This document shows positions 1-8,028 of a DNA stretch of 39,281 nucleotides, piece after piece. A program made the translations under genes and the position numbers. Within the stretch, counting starts at the first letter, position 1, and the number at the start of each line of letters is the position of its first letter. The notes under the pieces were generated by a model. The model worked only from the letters and a program-made list of their open reading frames with translations, did not search any database and was not told the origin of the DNA. This DNA comes from Marinomonas atlantica (GTDB lineage: Bacteria > Pseudomonadota > Gammaproteobacteria > Pseudomonadales > Marinomonadaceae), in NCBI RefSeq assembly GCF_001639725.1, contig NZ_LTAW01000016.1:1-39281 (forward strand), read 5' to 3'.

Positions 1-74
1 TTATCTGATTATCTATTTTAAAGAGCGTCTGACTTCGTTACCGCTTCGTTGTTGTGAAGCGTTGTCCGTGTCAG
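1..74 (-). ncRNA. rRNA operon leader with boxB hairpin and boxA (partial)
   Basis: Downstream of the P1 start on the minus strand, a 6-bp stem (CGCTTC at 42-47 with GAAGCG at 56-61) is followed by CGCTCTTTAAAA (16-27). The latter matches the boxA antitermination consensus TGCTCTTTAACA. The order promoter, boxB-like hairpin, boxA is that of an rRNA antitermination leader bound by NusB/NusE and partners. The mature 16S gene itself is outside the window. Confidence 0.75.
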
Positions 75-145
75 TGGAGGCGTATAATACGCATCTGAAT
101 TTTCAGTGCAAGCGGTTTTTAAATTAATTTAATAAAAACGCATCA
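75..145 (-). promoter_or_regulatory. rRNA operon P1 promoter with UP element, firing leftward
   Basis: On the minus strand there is a -35 TTGCAC (106-111), a 16-bp spacer and a -10 TATTAT (84-89), followed by a G+C-rich discriminator and the stretch CTCCACTGACACGG. This closely matches the E. coli rrn P1 core, including the 16-bp spacing. The A/T-rich stretch at about 115-145 upstream of the -35 has the position and composition of an UP element. The start site is probably the A near 75. It drives a 16S-23S-5S operon lying beyond the left edge. The similarity to rrn P1 is from memory of the E. coli sequence. Confidence 0.85.
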
Positions 146-249
146 TTCTTTTAAATAGCGCCAAATTTGCTTAATAAACAATCACCGCCACCATAAAACA
201 GTTCATAAAACGTACTAATCGCCACCCTGCTTCTAATGATGCCTCACAT

Positions 250-954
250 CTAGCCTAAATTGACCGGTAACTTACGTGTAATAGAAATGCTTTGTGGTGT
301 GATTTGTGCCTGATAAGCCAATACCTCAACCCCTATCTCTACCACCTCCTTTATAGCTTCTGCATACTTAAGGTCGATATGTGCAGCCGGTTTAACCGAT
401 TCAATCCCAGTATGCGATACACAGAACATCAGAACTGCTCTATGCCCTGCTTTCACCATTTCAGCAAGTTCATATAAATGTTTTCTACCTCTCTCCGTTA
501 CAGCATCTGGAAAATATCCCTGTCCATCTTCTTCTAACAACGTGACATTTTTTACTTCAACATAACAAAGCGGCTTTTCTTCACTGCTCAGCAGCCAATC
601 TATACGACTACTATTACCATACTTAACCTCCGCTTTTTGTGAGGTATAACCAGACAGCTCGGGAATAAGATCTTGCAGTATCGCTTCACCTACAACCTTG
701 TTTGGTAACCCCGTATTGATACAAGCAAGATGTTCATCATCCACTTCAACAAGTTCCCATGTATAGGCCAGCTTACGTTTTGGGTTATCACTTTTTGACA
801 CCCAAACACGTGCATACTCTTGTTGGCATCGACGCATTGAACCTGTGTTAGGACAATGGGCGATGATGACCTCCCCATTAGGAAGCTCAATATCGGACAA
901 AAAGCGTTTATAGCGTTTGAGTAATCTGCCTTCTATTAACGTAGGAAACTGCAT
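250..954 (-). CDS. sfsA: SfsA, sugar fermentation stimulation / DNA-binding protein
   Basis: The 234-residue product has the same length as E. coli SfsA and carries the family's features: an N-terminal LIEGRLLKRYKRF segment with OB-like character, HCPNTGSM near residue 35, and the nuclease-like core YVEVKNVTL followed by FPDAVTERGRKH around residues 130-155. E. coli SfsA is a nucleic-acid-binding protein that, in multicopy, stimulates maltose-gene expression in crp mutants; its exact biochemical role is not settled. The ATG has AAGGA about 10 nt upstream. The gene stands alone on the minus strand between an rRNA promoter and a divergent outer-membrane protein gene, with a CRP-like palindrome 39 bp upstream of its start. 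The family call is confident. Confidence 0.93.
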   Translation of the reverse strand: MQFPTLIEGRLLKRYKRFLSDIELPNGEVIIAHCPNTGSMRRCQQEYARVWVSKSDNPKRKLAYTWELVEVDDEHLACINTGLPNKVVGEAILQDLIPELSGYTSQKAEVKYGNSSRIDWLLSSEEKPLCYVEVKNVTLLEEDGQGYFPDAVTERGRKHLYELAEMVKAGHRAVLMFCVSHTGIESVKPAAHIDLKYAEAIKEVVEIGVEVLAYQAQITPQSISITRKLPVNLG

Positions 955-991
955 AATGAGAATGTCCTTATGAAAAAAGGGATTTTTTACA

Positions 992-1007
992 AGTGACGAA
1001 AATCACC
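992..1007 (-). promoter_or_regulatory. CRP-like site upstream of sfsA
   Basis: GTGA (993-996), six bases, then TCAC (1003-1006) is a perfect match to the GTGA-N6-TCAC core of the CRP/Vfr consensus. It sits about 40 bp before the sfsA start codon. Its placement near a gene historically linked to catabolite control makes it plausible, but a site of eight specified bases can occur by chance. Confidence 0.45.
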
Positions 1008-1118
1008 AAGCTAAAATTTAAGCAGCACATTATAGAATATCAAACATCTGATTGATCTAAGGCAAGCGTTTCATTTTTTAGAGATGCACAAAAAATGAGT
1101 GGGCGCTATATTAGATTT

Positions 1119-1312
1119 CAGACAGAGAGCAACGGATTGCTTCAGCCCTCAGGATGAGGGCTCTGTCTCCTATTAAGGATAAAACTTGCGCTGCATGGAT
1201 GCAGCAGGAAACTTTCCTCATAGCCCGCCAAGAACAACCTATTATGAAAACAATTGATCGCAATTGTTAAAGCTTATAACAATTAAATATACCAACTATC
1301 CTATATAGGATA
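1119..1312. promoter_or_regulatory. Cluster of perfect inverted repeats upstream of an outer-membrane protein gene
   Basis: Five perfect palindromic elements lie close together: an outer pair AGACAGAG/CTCTGTCT (1120-1127 with 1161-1168) enclosing and partly competing with AGCCCTCA-GGA-TGAGGGCT (1144-1162); GCTGCAT-GG-ATGCAGC (1190-1205); AGGAAA-C-TTTCCT (1206-1218); AACAATTG-ATCG-CAATTGTT (1249-1268); and the uninterrupted 16-mer TATCCTATATAGGATA (1297-1312). The rest of the 955-1389 intergenic stretch shows no gene. The first hairpins could form in RNA. The last two look more like dimeric operator sites, 78-140 bp before the start codon at 1390. Confidence 0.55.
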
Positions 1313-1389
1313 TGAGCCCCCTCTTTATTCTTGCCATTCTGCTTACATGCTCTCCCCAAAAAACTAAAAAACAAAATAAAGAGGAACAC

Positions 1390-2304
1390 ATGAAAGCATC
1401 TAATCTAAGTGCACTTATTGGAATAGGCGCCAGCCTTCTGGTATCACACTCAGCCCTTGCAACAGAGAATGGAGCGCCCTCCACAGCTCCAGGCATTTAT
1501 GGGTTTAGTGCAGGCTTTATGCCACCTGTCACCGATATTGGCAATTTCTCTATCCGTAGTTCATATTACAATGCGAACAAAAACCTCAATGCTAACGGAG
1601 ATGAAAACCTGACGGATTTTTCTCAATCCGTTAAAGCACTCTCTCTAACTTATATAAAAATGACGGAAAAGACATTCCAAAATGCCAGCTATGGTTACGG
1701 TATTGTAGTACCTTTTTTAGAGCTTAAAATTGATGGCATGGTTCCAAATACACCTATCAATATTAATGGCAAGGATACCGGTCTCGGAGACATTCAAGTT
1801 ATTCCATACATTCTCCAATGGCACCCATCTCCTAATTTAGCCACGAATACCCAACTACAAATACAAATCCCAACTGGCCATTACGATAAGAACGACACTA
1901 TTACGACAGGCCTGAACCACTATACATTTTCTCCTGCATTCAACTTTACCTATATGACCGAGTCTGGTTTCGAAGTATCGTCTAGCTTTCAGCTAGATAT
2001 TAATACCGAAAATAAAGATACCAACTACACCAGCGGCACCGAATATCGACATGAGTTTGCCGTGGGCAAAAACTTTGACGCTTGGACACTAGGACTGGGT
2101 GGTTTTTACTATAAGCAGCTAACGGATGATAAAGGTCCAAACGTGATAGACGGTAATCGTGCAGAAGCCTTCGCTGTAGGCCCAGAGCTAAGCTTCTTCC
2201 GCCCAGGTTTACCTTTTGTATCATTCCATGCTTACACAGAGCTTGATGCAAAAAACAGAACACAAGGCTATACCGCCGCACTGTTAGTCTCGCAAAGCTT
2301 TTAA
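1390..2304 (+). CDS. Outer-membrane beta-barrel protein, phenol-degradation MetA-like family
   Basis: The product is 304 residues if started at 1390, where AAAGAGGAA precedes the ATG. An in-frame upstream ATG at 1312 lies inside a palindrome, lacks a ribosome site, and would bury the signal peptide. Residues 1-24 form a clear Sec signal ending SALA, cut before TENG. The mature chain is rich in alternating aromatic/polar strands (for example YNANKNLNANGDENLTDF) and ends in Phe (LLVSQSF), as outer-membrane barrels do. It resembles the family annotated as putative MetA-pathway of phenol degradation (SphA-like), thought to be channels for hydrophobic compounds. The substrate is unknown; the name does not prove aromatic transport. 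It is monocistronic, with an upstream palindrome cluster and a downstream hairpin. Confidence 0.75.
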   Translation: MKASNLSALIGIGASLLVSHSALATENGAPSTAPGIYGFSAGFMPPVTDIGNFSIRSSYYNANKNLNANGDENLTDFSQSVKALSLTYIKMTEKTFQNASYGYGIVVPFLELKIDGMVPNTPININGKDTGLGDIQVIPYILQWHPSPNLATNTQLQIQIPTGHYDKNDTITTGLNHYTFSPAFNFTYMTESGFEVSSSFQLDINTENKDTNYTSGTEYRHEFAVGKNFDAWTLGLGGFYYKQLTDDKGPNVIDGNRAEAFAVGPELSFFRPGLPFVSFHAYTELDAKNRTQGYTAALLVSQSF

Positions 2305-2322
2305 TCTCTAATGTAAGTGAAC

Positions 2323-2354
2323 AACGGCAATAGTCCCCCCTTTCTATTGCCGTT
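2323..2354 (+). terminator. Hairpin downstream of the outer-membrane protein gene
   Basis: AACGGCAATAG (2323-2333) and CTATTGCCGTT (2344-2354) form a perfect 11-bp stem with a 10-nt loop, 18 bp after the stop codon. No U-run follows, so it may stabilise the mRNA 3' end or act as a weak terminator. Confidence 0.6.
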
Positions 2355-2638
2355 ACTCTGCCTTTATTACTCCCCGCAACCCCCCTTCAGCTACAATCGA
2401 ACACAAAGCAGGCCTTCCTCTGTAAACTGCATAGTTAAATATTTATATAACAACGCCCTACACAACCATTATTGTTGTGAACAAGCTTCAGACCTCACGC
2501 ACATGGAGCGTCTGCTTAAGTCGTATTGAATTTTAGAAAGGTCGGCACGTTGTTTGTATTAAAGTTATTCAACTTAGCAATGTTTTCGATAATTTATTGG
2601 TTACACTGTCAATATTGTTGGAGTACTTAAGGCTGGAT
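2355..2638. other. Intergenic stretch before LysR gene
   Basis: No credible gene is seen here. A reading frame at 2317-2529 starts inside the hairpin and has no ribosome site or recognisable protein character. A small inverted repeat CACAAC/GTTGTG lies at 2461-2479. The promoter of the following LysR gene should be in this stretch, but no convincing -35/-10 pair was found. Confidence 0.5.
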
Positions 2639-3604
2639 ATGAAAGTAGAAGAGATTTATCGTCGGGATTTAAATCTGTTAGTGGCGTTGCAAATTCTGGT
2701 TGAAGAGCGCAGTGTCAGCCGAGCTGCAGAACGCTTGAACTTGAGTCAATCTGCAATGAGCCGTGTTCTGGGTAGATTGCGCAGCTTGCTGTCTGACCCT
2801 TTGTTTACCCGTCAAGGCCAGCATCTAGTTCCAACAGAAAAAGCCTTATCTATAAATAAGGCACTAGACGAGCCTATTGGGTCTCTTAGACAACTCTTGT
2901 CCCCCATTGAATTTGACCCCAAGTCTTGTGACCAAACCTTCACCATTGTCACAACAGATTATGCGATGCAAACAATTTTACCGTTTGCATTACCTCGTAT
3001 ATATCAGGAAGCGCCTAATGTTGCGTTTGAGTTTCTGCCACTCCAAGACGAGCATTTGAAAGAACAACTCACCTACGGCCGAGCTGATTTAGCTATTTGT
3101 CGTCCGATATACTCTATTGACTCCTTACAATATGGAGAGCTCGGACGTGTTGGTGTGTCGTGTCTTGTTTCTAAACATCATCCATTAGCCGATAAACAAA
3201 TGTGTCTGGAAGATTATTTGCATTTTCCTCATGCCATGATTGCCATTAGTGATGGGGTAAAATCGCTTATAGAACAAGCACTCGAAGGCCATCCTAAACG
3301 ACGTATGGTGCTTAGGGCATATCATTTAGAAGCTGCACTGGCCATTGTCGACACAATGCCATTAATTATCACAGTACCCGCTGATTTAGCCTACTTAGTA
3401 TCAGAGCGTTATGACCTGACGGTAAAACCTCTACCCTTCCATTTTACACCGTTTGATTATTCAATGATTTGGCATCCTCGCTGTGATCACTCACCTGCAC
3501 AGGAATGGTTAAGGAGTATTGTAAAAGAAGAGTGCAGCAAGCTAATCGCTAAACGTGTGATTGATATGGGGCTGGATGCTGATACCACAGCTTTACCTAA
3601 GTAA
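2639..3604 (+). CDS. LysR-family transcriptional regulator
   Basis: The product is 321 residues starting at ATG 2639 (AAGG a few bases upstream). An earlier in-frame start at 2597 would add 14 residues without an obvious ribosome site. The N-terminus (RRDLNLLVALQILVEERSVS, residues 8-27, then AAERLNLSQSAMSRVLGRL) is the winged helix-turn-helix of LysR proteins of the NahR/NodD/LeuO branch. It is followed by a linker helix and a periplasmic-binding-like effector domain (about 95-300) with IVTTDYAMQTILPFALPRI. The ligand cannot be inferred. It is encoded upstream of and co-directional with an MFS transporter, 318 bp away, so it may or may not control it. Confidence 0.9.
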   Translation: MKVEEIYRRDLNLLVALQILVEERSVSRAAERLNLSQSAMSRVLGRLRSLLSDPLFTRQGQHLVPTEKALSINKALDEPIGSLRQLLSPIEFDPKSCDQTFTIVTTDYAMQTILPFALPRIYQEAPNVAFEFLPLQDEHLKEQLTYGRADLAICRPIYSIDSLQYGELGRVGVSCLVSKHHPLADKQMCLEDYLHFPHAMIAISDGVKSLIEQALEGHPKRRMVLRAYHLEAALAIVDTMPLIITVPADLAYLVSERYDLTVKPLPFHFTPFDYSMIWHPRCDHSPAQEWLRSIVKEECSKLIAKRVIDMGLDADTTALPK

Positions 3605-3922
3605 TCTTTCGTATATGCGCCTTGATCATACTGAAACGCCATCATAAAGCACTAATGATAACAATTTTGCCATCTCACAATCCCGCCAAAAAGCCCAAAA
3701 ACTGGGCTAAAAGCACCTCAAACGCACCATTTTAATACATGCATATTATGCATGTATTACTTCACTTTTTATCATTTGAGTCCCCCCAGGATACTCTCTA
3801 CACTCCGCCAATCCAGTAGCTGAGCGCTGTTTCTATCCACTTTCGCTAAGGCACTGAGCTTGCCCCCTACCGAGCTAAATAAAGGGCAATCTCATCACCA
3901 TAGGCATTATTAAGAGCAATTT
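3605..3922. other. Intergenic stretch between LysR and MFS genes
   Basis: No gene is seen. It contains a short hairpin AGCCCA/TGGGCT (3692-3708) in A-rich sequence that would end in a U-run only on the minus strand, and the strong palindrome at 3734-3758 described separately. Confidence 0.6.
3734..3758. promoter_or_regulatory. Perfect 11-bp inverted repeat, candidate operator for the MFS gene
   Basis: AATACATGCAT (3734-3744), spacer ATT, and ATGCATGTATT (3748-3758) form a perfect 25-bp dyad about 165 bp before the MFS start. There is no U-run and the loop is only 3 nt, so a DNA-binding dimer site is more likely than a terminator. It does not show the T-N11-A spacing of LysR sites, so the regulator may be of another family. 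Confidence 0.55.
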
Positions 3923-5137
3923 ATGTTTACTTTCCGATTTCCACTCCTAGTTTGGCTGGGCATAGGGATTTTGATTACCAGCCTAGGGATCAGGCAATCC
4001 TTTGGTATTTTCATGACGCCTATTTCCGACTACTTTCAGACGGGACGAGAGTTCTTTAGCTTTGCTATAGCATTGCAAAACTTACTGTTCGGCATGTTCC
4101 AACCATTTGTGGGAATGGCGGCCGACCGTTGGGGTCCAAAGCGCATCATCATTTTAGGTGCTATTTCTTACGCTTTAGGTCTGTACCTAACGTCAATCAC
4201 CACAGAGACAACAGTAGTATATCTATCATTAGGTATGCTAGTAGGGTTTGGTCTAAGTGCTACCAGCTACGTGATCGTACTCGGTGCCGTGGCTAAAGTG
4301 GTTCCCGCACAACATGCTGCGAAAGCCTTTGGCTTAACCACAGCAGCAGGCTCATTTGGCATGTTTGCTATGATCCCTGGTGCGCAATCTTTGCTGAGCA
4401 CCTATGACTGGCAAGGTGCCCTGCAAATATTCGCTGTAATGTGTAGCTTCATGATCATGTTTGCAGTGTTTATCAATACGGCAAAGCGAGAAGACAGCTC
4501 AGGGCACCCTGTACACGAAGATACACAGACAATAAAAGAAGCCCTGAAAGAAGCGTTTGCACACAAAGGGTACTGGCTAATTATTGCTGGCTTTTTTGTC
4601 TGCGGTTTTCATGTCATGTTTATTGCCACTCACCTTCCCAGCTACGTGATGGATAAAAACTTACCGCCCTCAACGGCGGCCATGGCACTAGCTTATGTGG
4701 GTATCTTTAACATCGTTGGGTCTTACTTCTGGGGTGCTATGGCAGACCGCTACAGCAAACACTATGTGATGGCAGCTCTTTACTTGGTGCGTACGGTTGT
4801 AATCGCCACGTTTGTAATGCTACCGACCACCGAAATGTCGGCGATTATCTTCGGTGCAGCAATCGGTTTCTGTTGGCTAGGAACAGTGCCAATTACCTCC
4901 GGTTTAGTGCGTCAGATATTTGGTGCACGGTACTTATCAACGCTATACGGATTGGTGTTTTTCGCACACCAAATAGGCAGTTTCTTGGGCGCATGGGTCG
5001 GAGGCGTAATCTACGACTACTACGGATCATACGATCCGATTTGGTGGTCAGCCGTAGTACTCGCCTTTATCTCGGCACTGATCCATCTGCCTATTAATGA
5101 CAAACCCGTCCCACGCTTGAATGCGGTAACCGCATAA
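3923..5137 (+). CDS. MFS transporter
   Basis: The 404-residue hydrophobic protein has about 12 predicted membrane segments. It has the major facilitator motif between helices 2 and 3 (MAADRWGPKR, around residue 65) and its weaker repeat between helices 8 and 9 (AMADRYSKHY). The N-terminal pattern RQSFGIFMTPISDYF and the overall arrangement recall the monocarboxylate / oxalate-formate-type MFS branch, so an organic anion substrate is possible but unproven. It sits in the inner membrane. The gene is flanked by an upstream 25-bp palindrome and a strong bidirectional terminator just after its stop, so it is probably transcribed alone. Confidence 0.88.
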   Translation: MFTFRFPLLVWLGIGILITSLGIRQSFGIFMTPISDYFQTGREFFSFAIALQNLLFGMFQPFVGMAADRWGPKRIIILGAISYALGLYLTSITTETTVVYLSLGMLVGFGLSATSYVIVLGAVAKVVPAQHAAKAFGLTTAAGSFGMFAMIPGAQSLLSTYDWQGALQIFAVMCSFMIMFAVFINTAKREDSSGHPVHEDTQTIKEALKEAFAHKGYWLIIAGFFVCGFHVMFIATHLPSYVMDKNLPPSTAAMALAYVGIFNIVGSYFWGAMADRYSKHYVMAALYLVRTVVIATFVMLPTTEMSAIIFGAAIGFCWLGTVPITSGLVRQIFGARYLSTLYGLVFFAHQIGSFLGAWVGGVIYDYYGSYDPIWWSAVVLAFISALIHLPINDKPVPRLNAVTA

Positions 5138-5141
5138 TAGT

Positions 5142-5176
5142 AAAAGGCTCCCAACATAAGATGCTGGGAGCCTTTT
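5142..5176. terminator. Bidirectional rho-independent terminator
   Basis: AAAAGGCTCCCA (5142-5153) pairs perfectly with TGGGAGCCTTTT (5165-5176). The inner CAT/ATG bases can extend the stem. With A and T runs on either side it can stop transcription of the MFS gene and of the convergent LysR gene. Confidence 0.88.
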
Positions 5177-5191
5177 CTTGCGTAGACGAGT

Positions 5192-6085
5192 TCAAGCGTG
5201 AGAACGCTGAACCACCCACTGAATATGATCGAGAAACGCTTTCACTTTTGCCAATGGGTATTTGCGCCCCGAATAGAGGGCGTATAACACCAAGTCTTCC
5301 GGTTCATCTTCCCATAAATCGACTTTTACTAACGTTCCTTCATCCAACTCTTTACGGCAAGCCTCTTCAGGCAGTATTGCAAACCCCAACCCTTTAAGCG
5401 CGGCCGCCTTTGCCATATGACCACTATTGACCTTATAACAAGACACCACATTGACAGCTCCTACTTTTTTGAACTGCCATGGCATACCTTGCAATACTGA
5501 TAAGCTGGTAATACAAGCATGCCGACTCAGCTCAGAGACTGAATTAGGCTTAGGACATCGCTCTAAGAGACAAGGAGACGCTACAACACAACTCGGCCAT
5601 CGCACTAACTCCCTTGCCACCCAGCCTGAATCCTCTATTGCGCCACGGCCAAAGCGAATAACAACATCAAAACCTTCCAATAACCCTTCTTCTGGATCAA
5701 GTTGGGTATCGCAGCTTAGCTGAATATTCGGATGTTGATGGCAAAACTCGGCCATCGCCTCCGCTAAAAATGGCAAGTCAGGGGTAATCACTTTTAAATG
5801 CCCCACAATGACATCGCCATTTTGATGCGCTTCGTGCAGCATGTCCCCCATGGCAATCAAGAGAGGCGATAGATTGTGGTAAAACCTTTCACCCGCTTCG
5901 GTCGCAATCATTTTTCGCGTAGTACGCTCTAACAGTCGGACGTTTAACGTTTGCTCCAGTAAAGCCACGTGACGACTCACATTCGATTTAGGCAACTGAA
6001 GTGACTCCGCCGCACGTTTAAAACTCAGCTGTTCATAAACCTTCTGAAAGCTAAGCAGCCACTGTAACTCAATATTTTCTAACAC
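5192..6085 (-). CDS. LysR-family transcriptional regulator
   Basis: The winged HTH (WLLSFQKVYEQLSFKRAAES, then LPKSNVSRHVALLEQTLNVRLLERTTRKM) and effector domain are typical of the AaeR/CrgA-like LysR group whose targets are often divergent oxidoreductases. The start is uncertain. The GTG at 6085 gives a usual-length N-terminus (MLENIELQWLLSF) with GAGA upstream. A TTG at 6112 would add nine residues without a good ribosome site. It is divergent from an FAD monooxygenase gene starting at 6189, so the roughly 100-bp shared region is the expected place for its binding. The ligand is unknown. Confidence 0.87.
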   Translation of the reverse strand: MLENIELQWLLSFQKVYEQLSFKRAAESLQLPKSNVSRHVALLEQTLNVRLLERTTRKMIATEAGERFYHNLSPLLIAMGDMLHEAHQNGDVIVGHLKVITPDLPFLAEAMAEFCHQHPNIQLSCDTQLDPEEGLLEGFDVVIRFGRGAIEDSGWVARELVRWPSCVVASPCLLERCPKPNSVSELSRHACITSLSVLQGMPWQFKKVGAVNVVSCYKVNSGHMAKAAALKGLGFAILPEEACRKELDEGTLVKVDLWEDEPEDLVLYALYSGRKYPLAKVKAFLDHIQWVVQRSHA

Positions 6086-6188
6086 AACTATCTCATTTAA
6101 TGGGACAAACAAACCAAAATCAGCCCGTTTATCCTACTCAATCCCCCTGTAACAATCACCTTATCTCGTAGCAACTCGGAACATAAAG

Positions 6189-7307
6189 ATGAAAACAGTG
6201 AAACACATGGCCATTATAGGCGCAGGGGTGGCAGGCTTAGCGCTCGCCATCTTGGCTCGAAAACAAGGTATTCAAGTGACGTTATATGAGCAAAACAAAG
6301 ACTACTCTACGATTGGAGCGGGCGTGACACTGTGGCCTAACGCCACCTTTGTCATTGAACAACTAGGGCTGATGGATGAATGCCAGAAATACTGCGGTCG
6401 ACCGAGATTTGTACGTCAATTTGACCCGCAATCGACGCTCGTCAATCAATTTGACATCGGACCATTAGAAGACCTTTGCGGTTTGCCCACCTTCACCGTA
6501 TTAAGACAACATCTTATTAAAATACTGGCGAGCCAACTCAAAAAACATGATGTAGCCATACACTTTAACACCCCCATCACAACGGAGCAGATTCCGCTGT
6601 TACAGCAGCAATTTGATCTCGTTGTCGGCTGCGATGGGCGCATGTACTCCCCGACTCGCCATCAGCTGTATCAAGACTCCGCCTCAGCTGTTTATCAAGG
6701 CTTTATCAATATCATCGGCATTAGCGATATAGACTTGGAGCCATTCGAACAGGCCATTCATGACTATCGAGCAAACGGCGAACGCTTTGGCATTGTTCCC
6801 GTTGCCAATCAGCAATGCTATTGGGCCGCCGCATGGCCCTGCGCACTCGACCGCTCTAGACTCGAAGAAAGTTGGTATGAGGAAATGCAGCAACGCTTCC
6901 AACATTGGCCATCCAAGATTCAACTGGTATTCAGAACGTCTCGCCCCAATAGCCTAAAACGAATCTTTGTACACGACCTCGACCCTCTCCCCTACTGGCA
7001 CCGAGACAACCTTGTCATCATAGGAGATGCCGCCCACGCCCCTTTACCCACCTCTGGACAAGGTGCCGGCCAAGCCCTCGAAGATGCTTGGCACTTATCG
7101 CAACGCCTTAATGAAGCAAAGCCCCTTAATGACCTATTAACGGGGTTTTATAAAGATCGCATCCATAAAACGACGATGACCCAGCAGATAGGCAGGCAAG
7201 TCGCACAGCAGATTTTTCACCAAACAACACAACCAACCGAGCCCAAACCCAGTATATCGGCGCATCAACTGAGCGAACTCTACATGCAAGGCTTACACAA
7301 GCCTTAG
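6189..7307 (+). CDS. FAD-dependent aromatic monooxygenase family protein
   Basis: The product is 372 residues, the usual length for the salicylate-hydroxylase / PHBH-type single-component flavin hydroxylases. The three family signatures are visible: the dinucleotide-binding GAGVAG near residues 12-17 (AIIGAGVAGLALAI), the DG motif VVGCDGR around 140, and the GD motif VIIGDAAHAPLP with downstream GQGAGQALEDA around 278-300. Such enzymes use NAD(P)H and O2 to hydroxylate aromatic acids or heterocycles; the substrate here is not evident. It is cytoplasmic. Its divergent LysR partner suggests substrate-induced expression. The FAD-hydroxylase call is confident, the specificity is open. Confidence 0.87.
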   Translation: MKTVKHMAIIGAGVAGLALAILARKQGIQVTLYEQNKDYSTIGAGVTLWPNATFVIEQLGLMDECQKYCGRPRFVRQFDPQSTLVNQFDIGPLEDLCGLPTFTVLRQHLIKILASQLKKHDVAIHFNTPITTEQIPLLQQQFDLVVGCDGRMYSPTRHQLYQDSASAVYQGFINIIGISDIDLEPFEQAIHDYRANGERFGIVPVANQQCYWAAAWPCALDRSRLEESWYEEMQQRFQHWPSKIQLVFRTSRPNSLKRIFVHDLDPLPYWHRDNLVIIGDAAHAPLPTSGQGAGQALEDAWHLSQRLNEAKPLNDLLTGFYKDRIHKTTMTQQIGRQVAQQIFHQTTQPTEPKPSISAHQLSELYMQGLHKP

Positions 7308-7365
7308 CACCACAAAAGCAAAAGTGGACTGGGAGTGCTTTACATCAATCGCCTGACCAACAGAC

Positions 7366-7393
7366 AACAAAAAGCCCGCTAGATAGCGGGCTT
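7366..7393 (-). terminator. Orphan minus-strand rho-independent terminator
   Basis: Read on the minus strand, AAGCCCGCT (7393-7385), loop ATCT and AGCGGGCTT (7380-7372) form a perfect 9-bp stem followed by a T5 run. No intact minus-strand gene ends here. The sequence 50 bp upstream on that strand is the guaA-like tail, suggesting that this was the original guaA terminator. Confidence 0.75.
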
Positions 7394-7439
7394 GAGAGTG
7401 TTTATTGCTGTTCAGTGCAAGGTGTTACCTAACGCTGAA

Positions 7440-7453
7440 TTATTCCCACTCGA
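7440..7453 (-). repeat. guaA 3'-end-like tail, candidate attachment-site remnant
   Basis: On the minus strand this reads TCGAGTGGGAATAA, encoding Glu-Trp-Glu-stop. The real guaA end at 15036-15023 reads TCGAGTGGGAGTAG: ten identical bases, then R-T-A-R, in the same orientation. The copy is followed by a terminator on the same strand, as expected for an authentic gene end. Homology beyond the 14 bp is not visible upstream. Confidence 0.5.
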
Positions 7454-7574
7454 ATATCAATCAAAAGAAAAACCATCAATATAACAGCTAGTTAGAAAGG
7501 TGGTTTTTCTCGATACCATCATCTATACCATGCACAGATTTTTTTGATTTTTTGCAGTTCGTCGACGTTTTAGT

Positions 7575-7830
7575 TCCGCTTTGGCCTAAGCTGAGGATTC
7601 TTGCATATCACGACGCAGCTCTTGCTTCTCTTCGGTAGTAAGCATTCGCGGACGCGATGCAACTCTATCCACCTTACATCTCAAACTTTTCGCGGCGCCG
7701 CTCTTGCCGCTCCTCAGAGGGCAATCAACGCACTGCGGATTGGCCCTCTTCAGCCTGTACCACAGACCAACGCATACTCTCTGCCTTGACCTCTGCTGCC
7801 TGTGACGCTCGGCACTCTTGTACACTCGTA
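7575..7830 (-). pseudogene. Decayed Glu/Arg-rich small protein gene
   Basis: On the minus strand one frame gives SVVQAEEGQSAVR, a stop, then LPSEERQERRREKFEM and another stop. A second frame then gives RPRMLTTEEKQELRRDMQESSA. The repeated EERQ/EEKQ-x-x-RR pattern crossing frames suggests a small charged helical protein, perhaps periplasmic, broken by stop codons and a frameshift. No family is recognised with confidence. A 79-codon open frame covering the area mixes both segments and is unlikely to be a functional product. Confidence 0.35.
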
Positions 7831-8028
7831 CCGCCTTTCAAACTTATACTAAAAAAATCGTTAATTTGTCACTATAGTAGTAATAAAACACAGCCACAGT
7901 GATGGTTTTTATGTCATTCATTTTAATGAAGCAATGATTATCATATATTTTATATTTGCCACAATAATAACATTAAAAACATAATTTACGATATAATTGA
8001 CATCATAGTAACAATCTTAGAGGCATGT

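Larger units (their letters stand above)
7308..8028. other. Long intergenic stretch with displaced guaA tail and remnants
   Basis: No intact gene is found. It contains a minus-strand terminator (7366-7393), a guaA-3'-like tail (7440-7453), a long-range stem AGAAAAACCA/TGGTTTTTCT (7466-7475 with 7501-7510), a decayed Glu/Arg-rich reading frame (about 7575-7830) and A/T-rich promoter DNA for hipB with small palindromes (TTCATT-TT-AATGAA at 7917-7930; ATGAT-T-ATCAT at 7934-7944). Confidence 0.6.

Noticed and set aside
2317..2529. 70-codon plus-strand frame after the outer-membrane protein gene
   Set aside because: It starts just before the terminator-like hairpin and reads through it, lacks a ribosome site, and its sequence shows no domain or signal.
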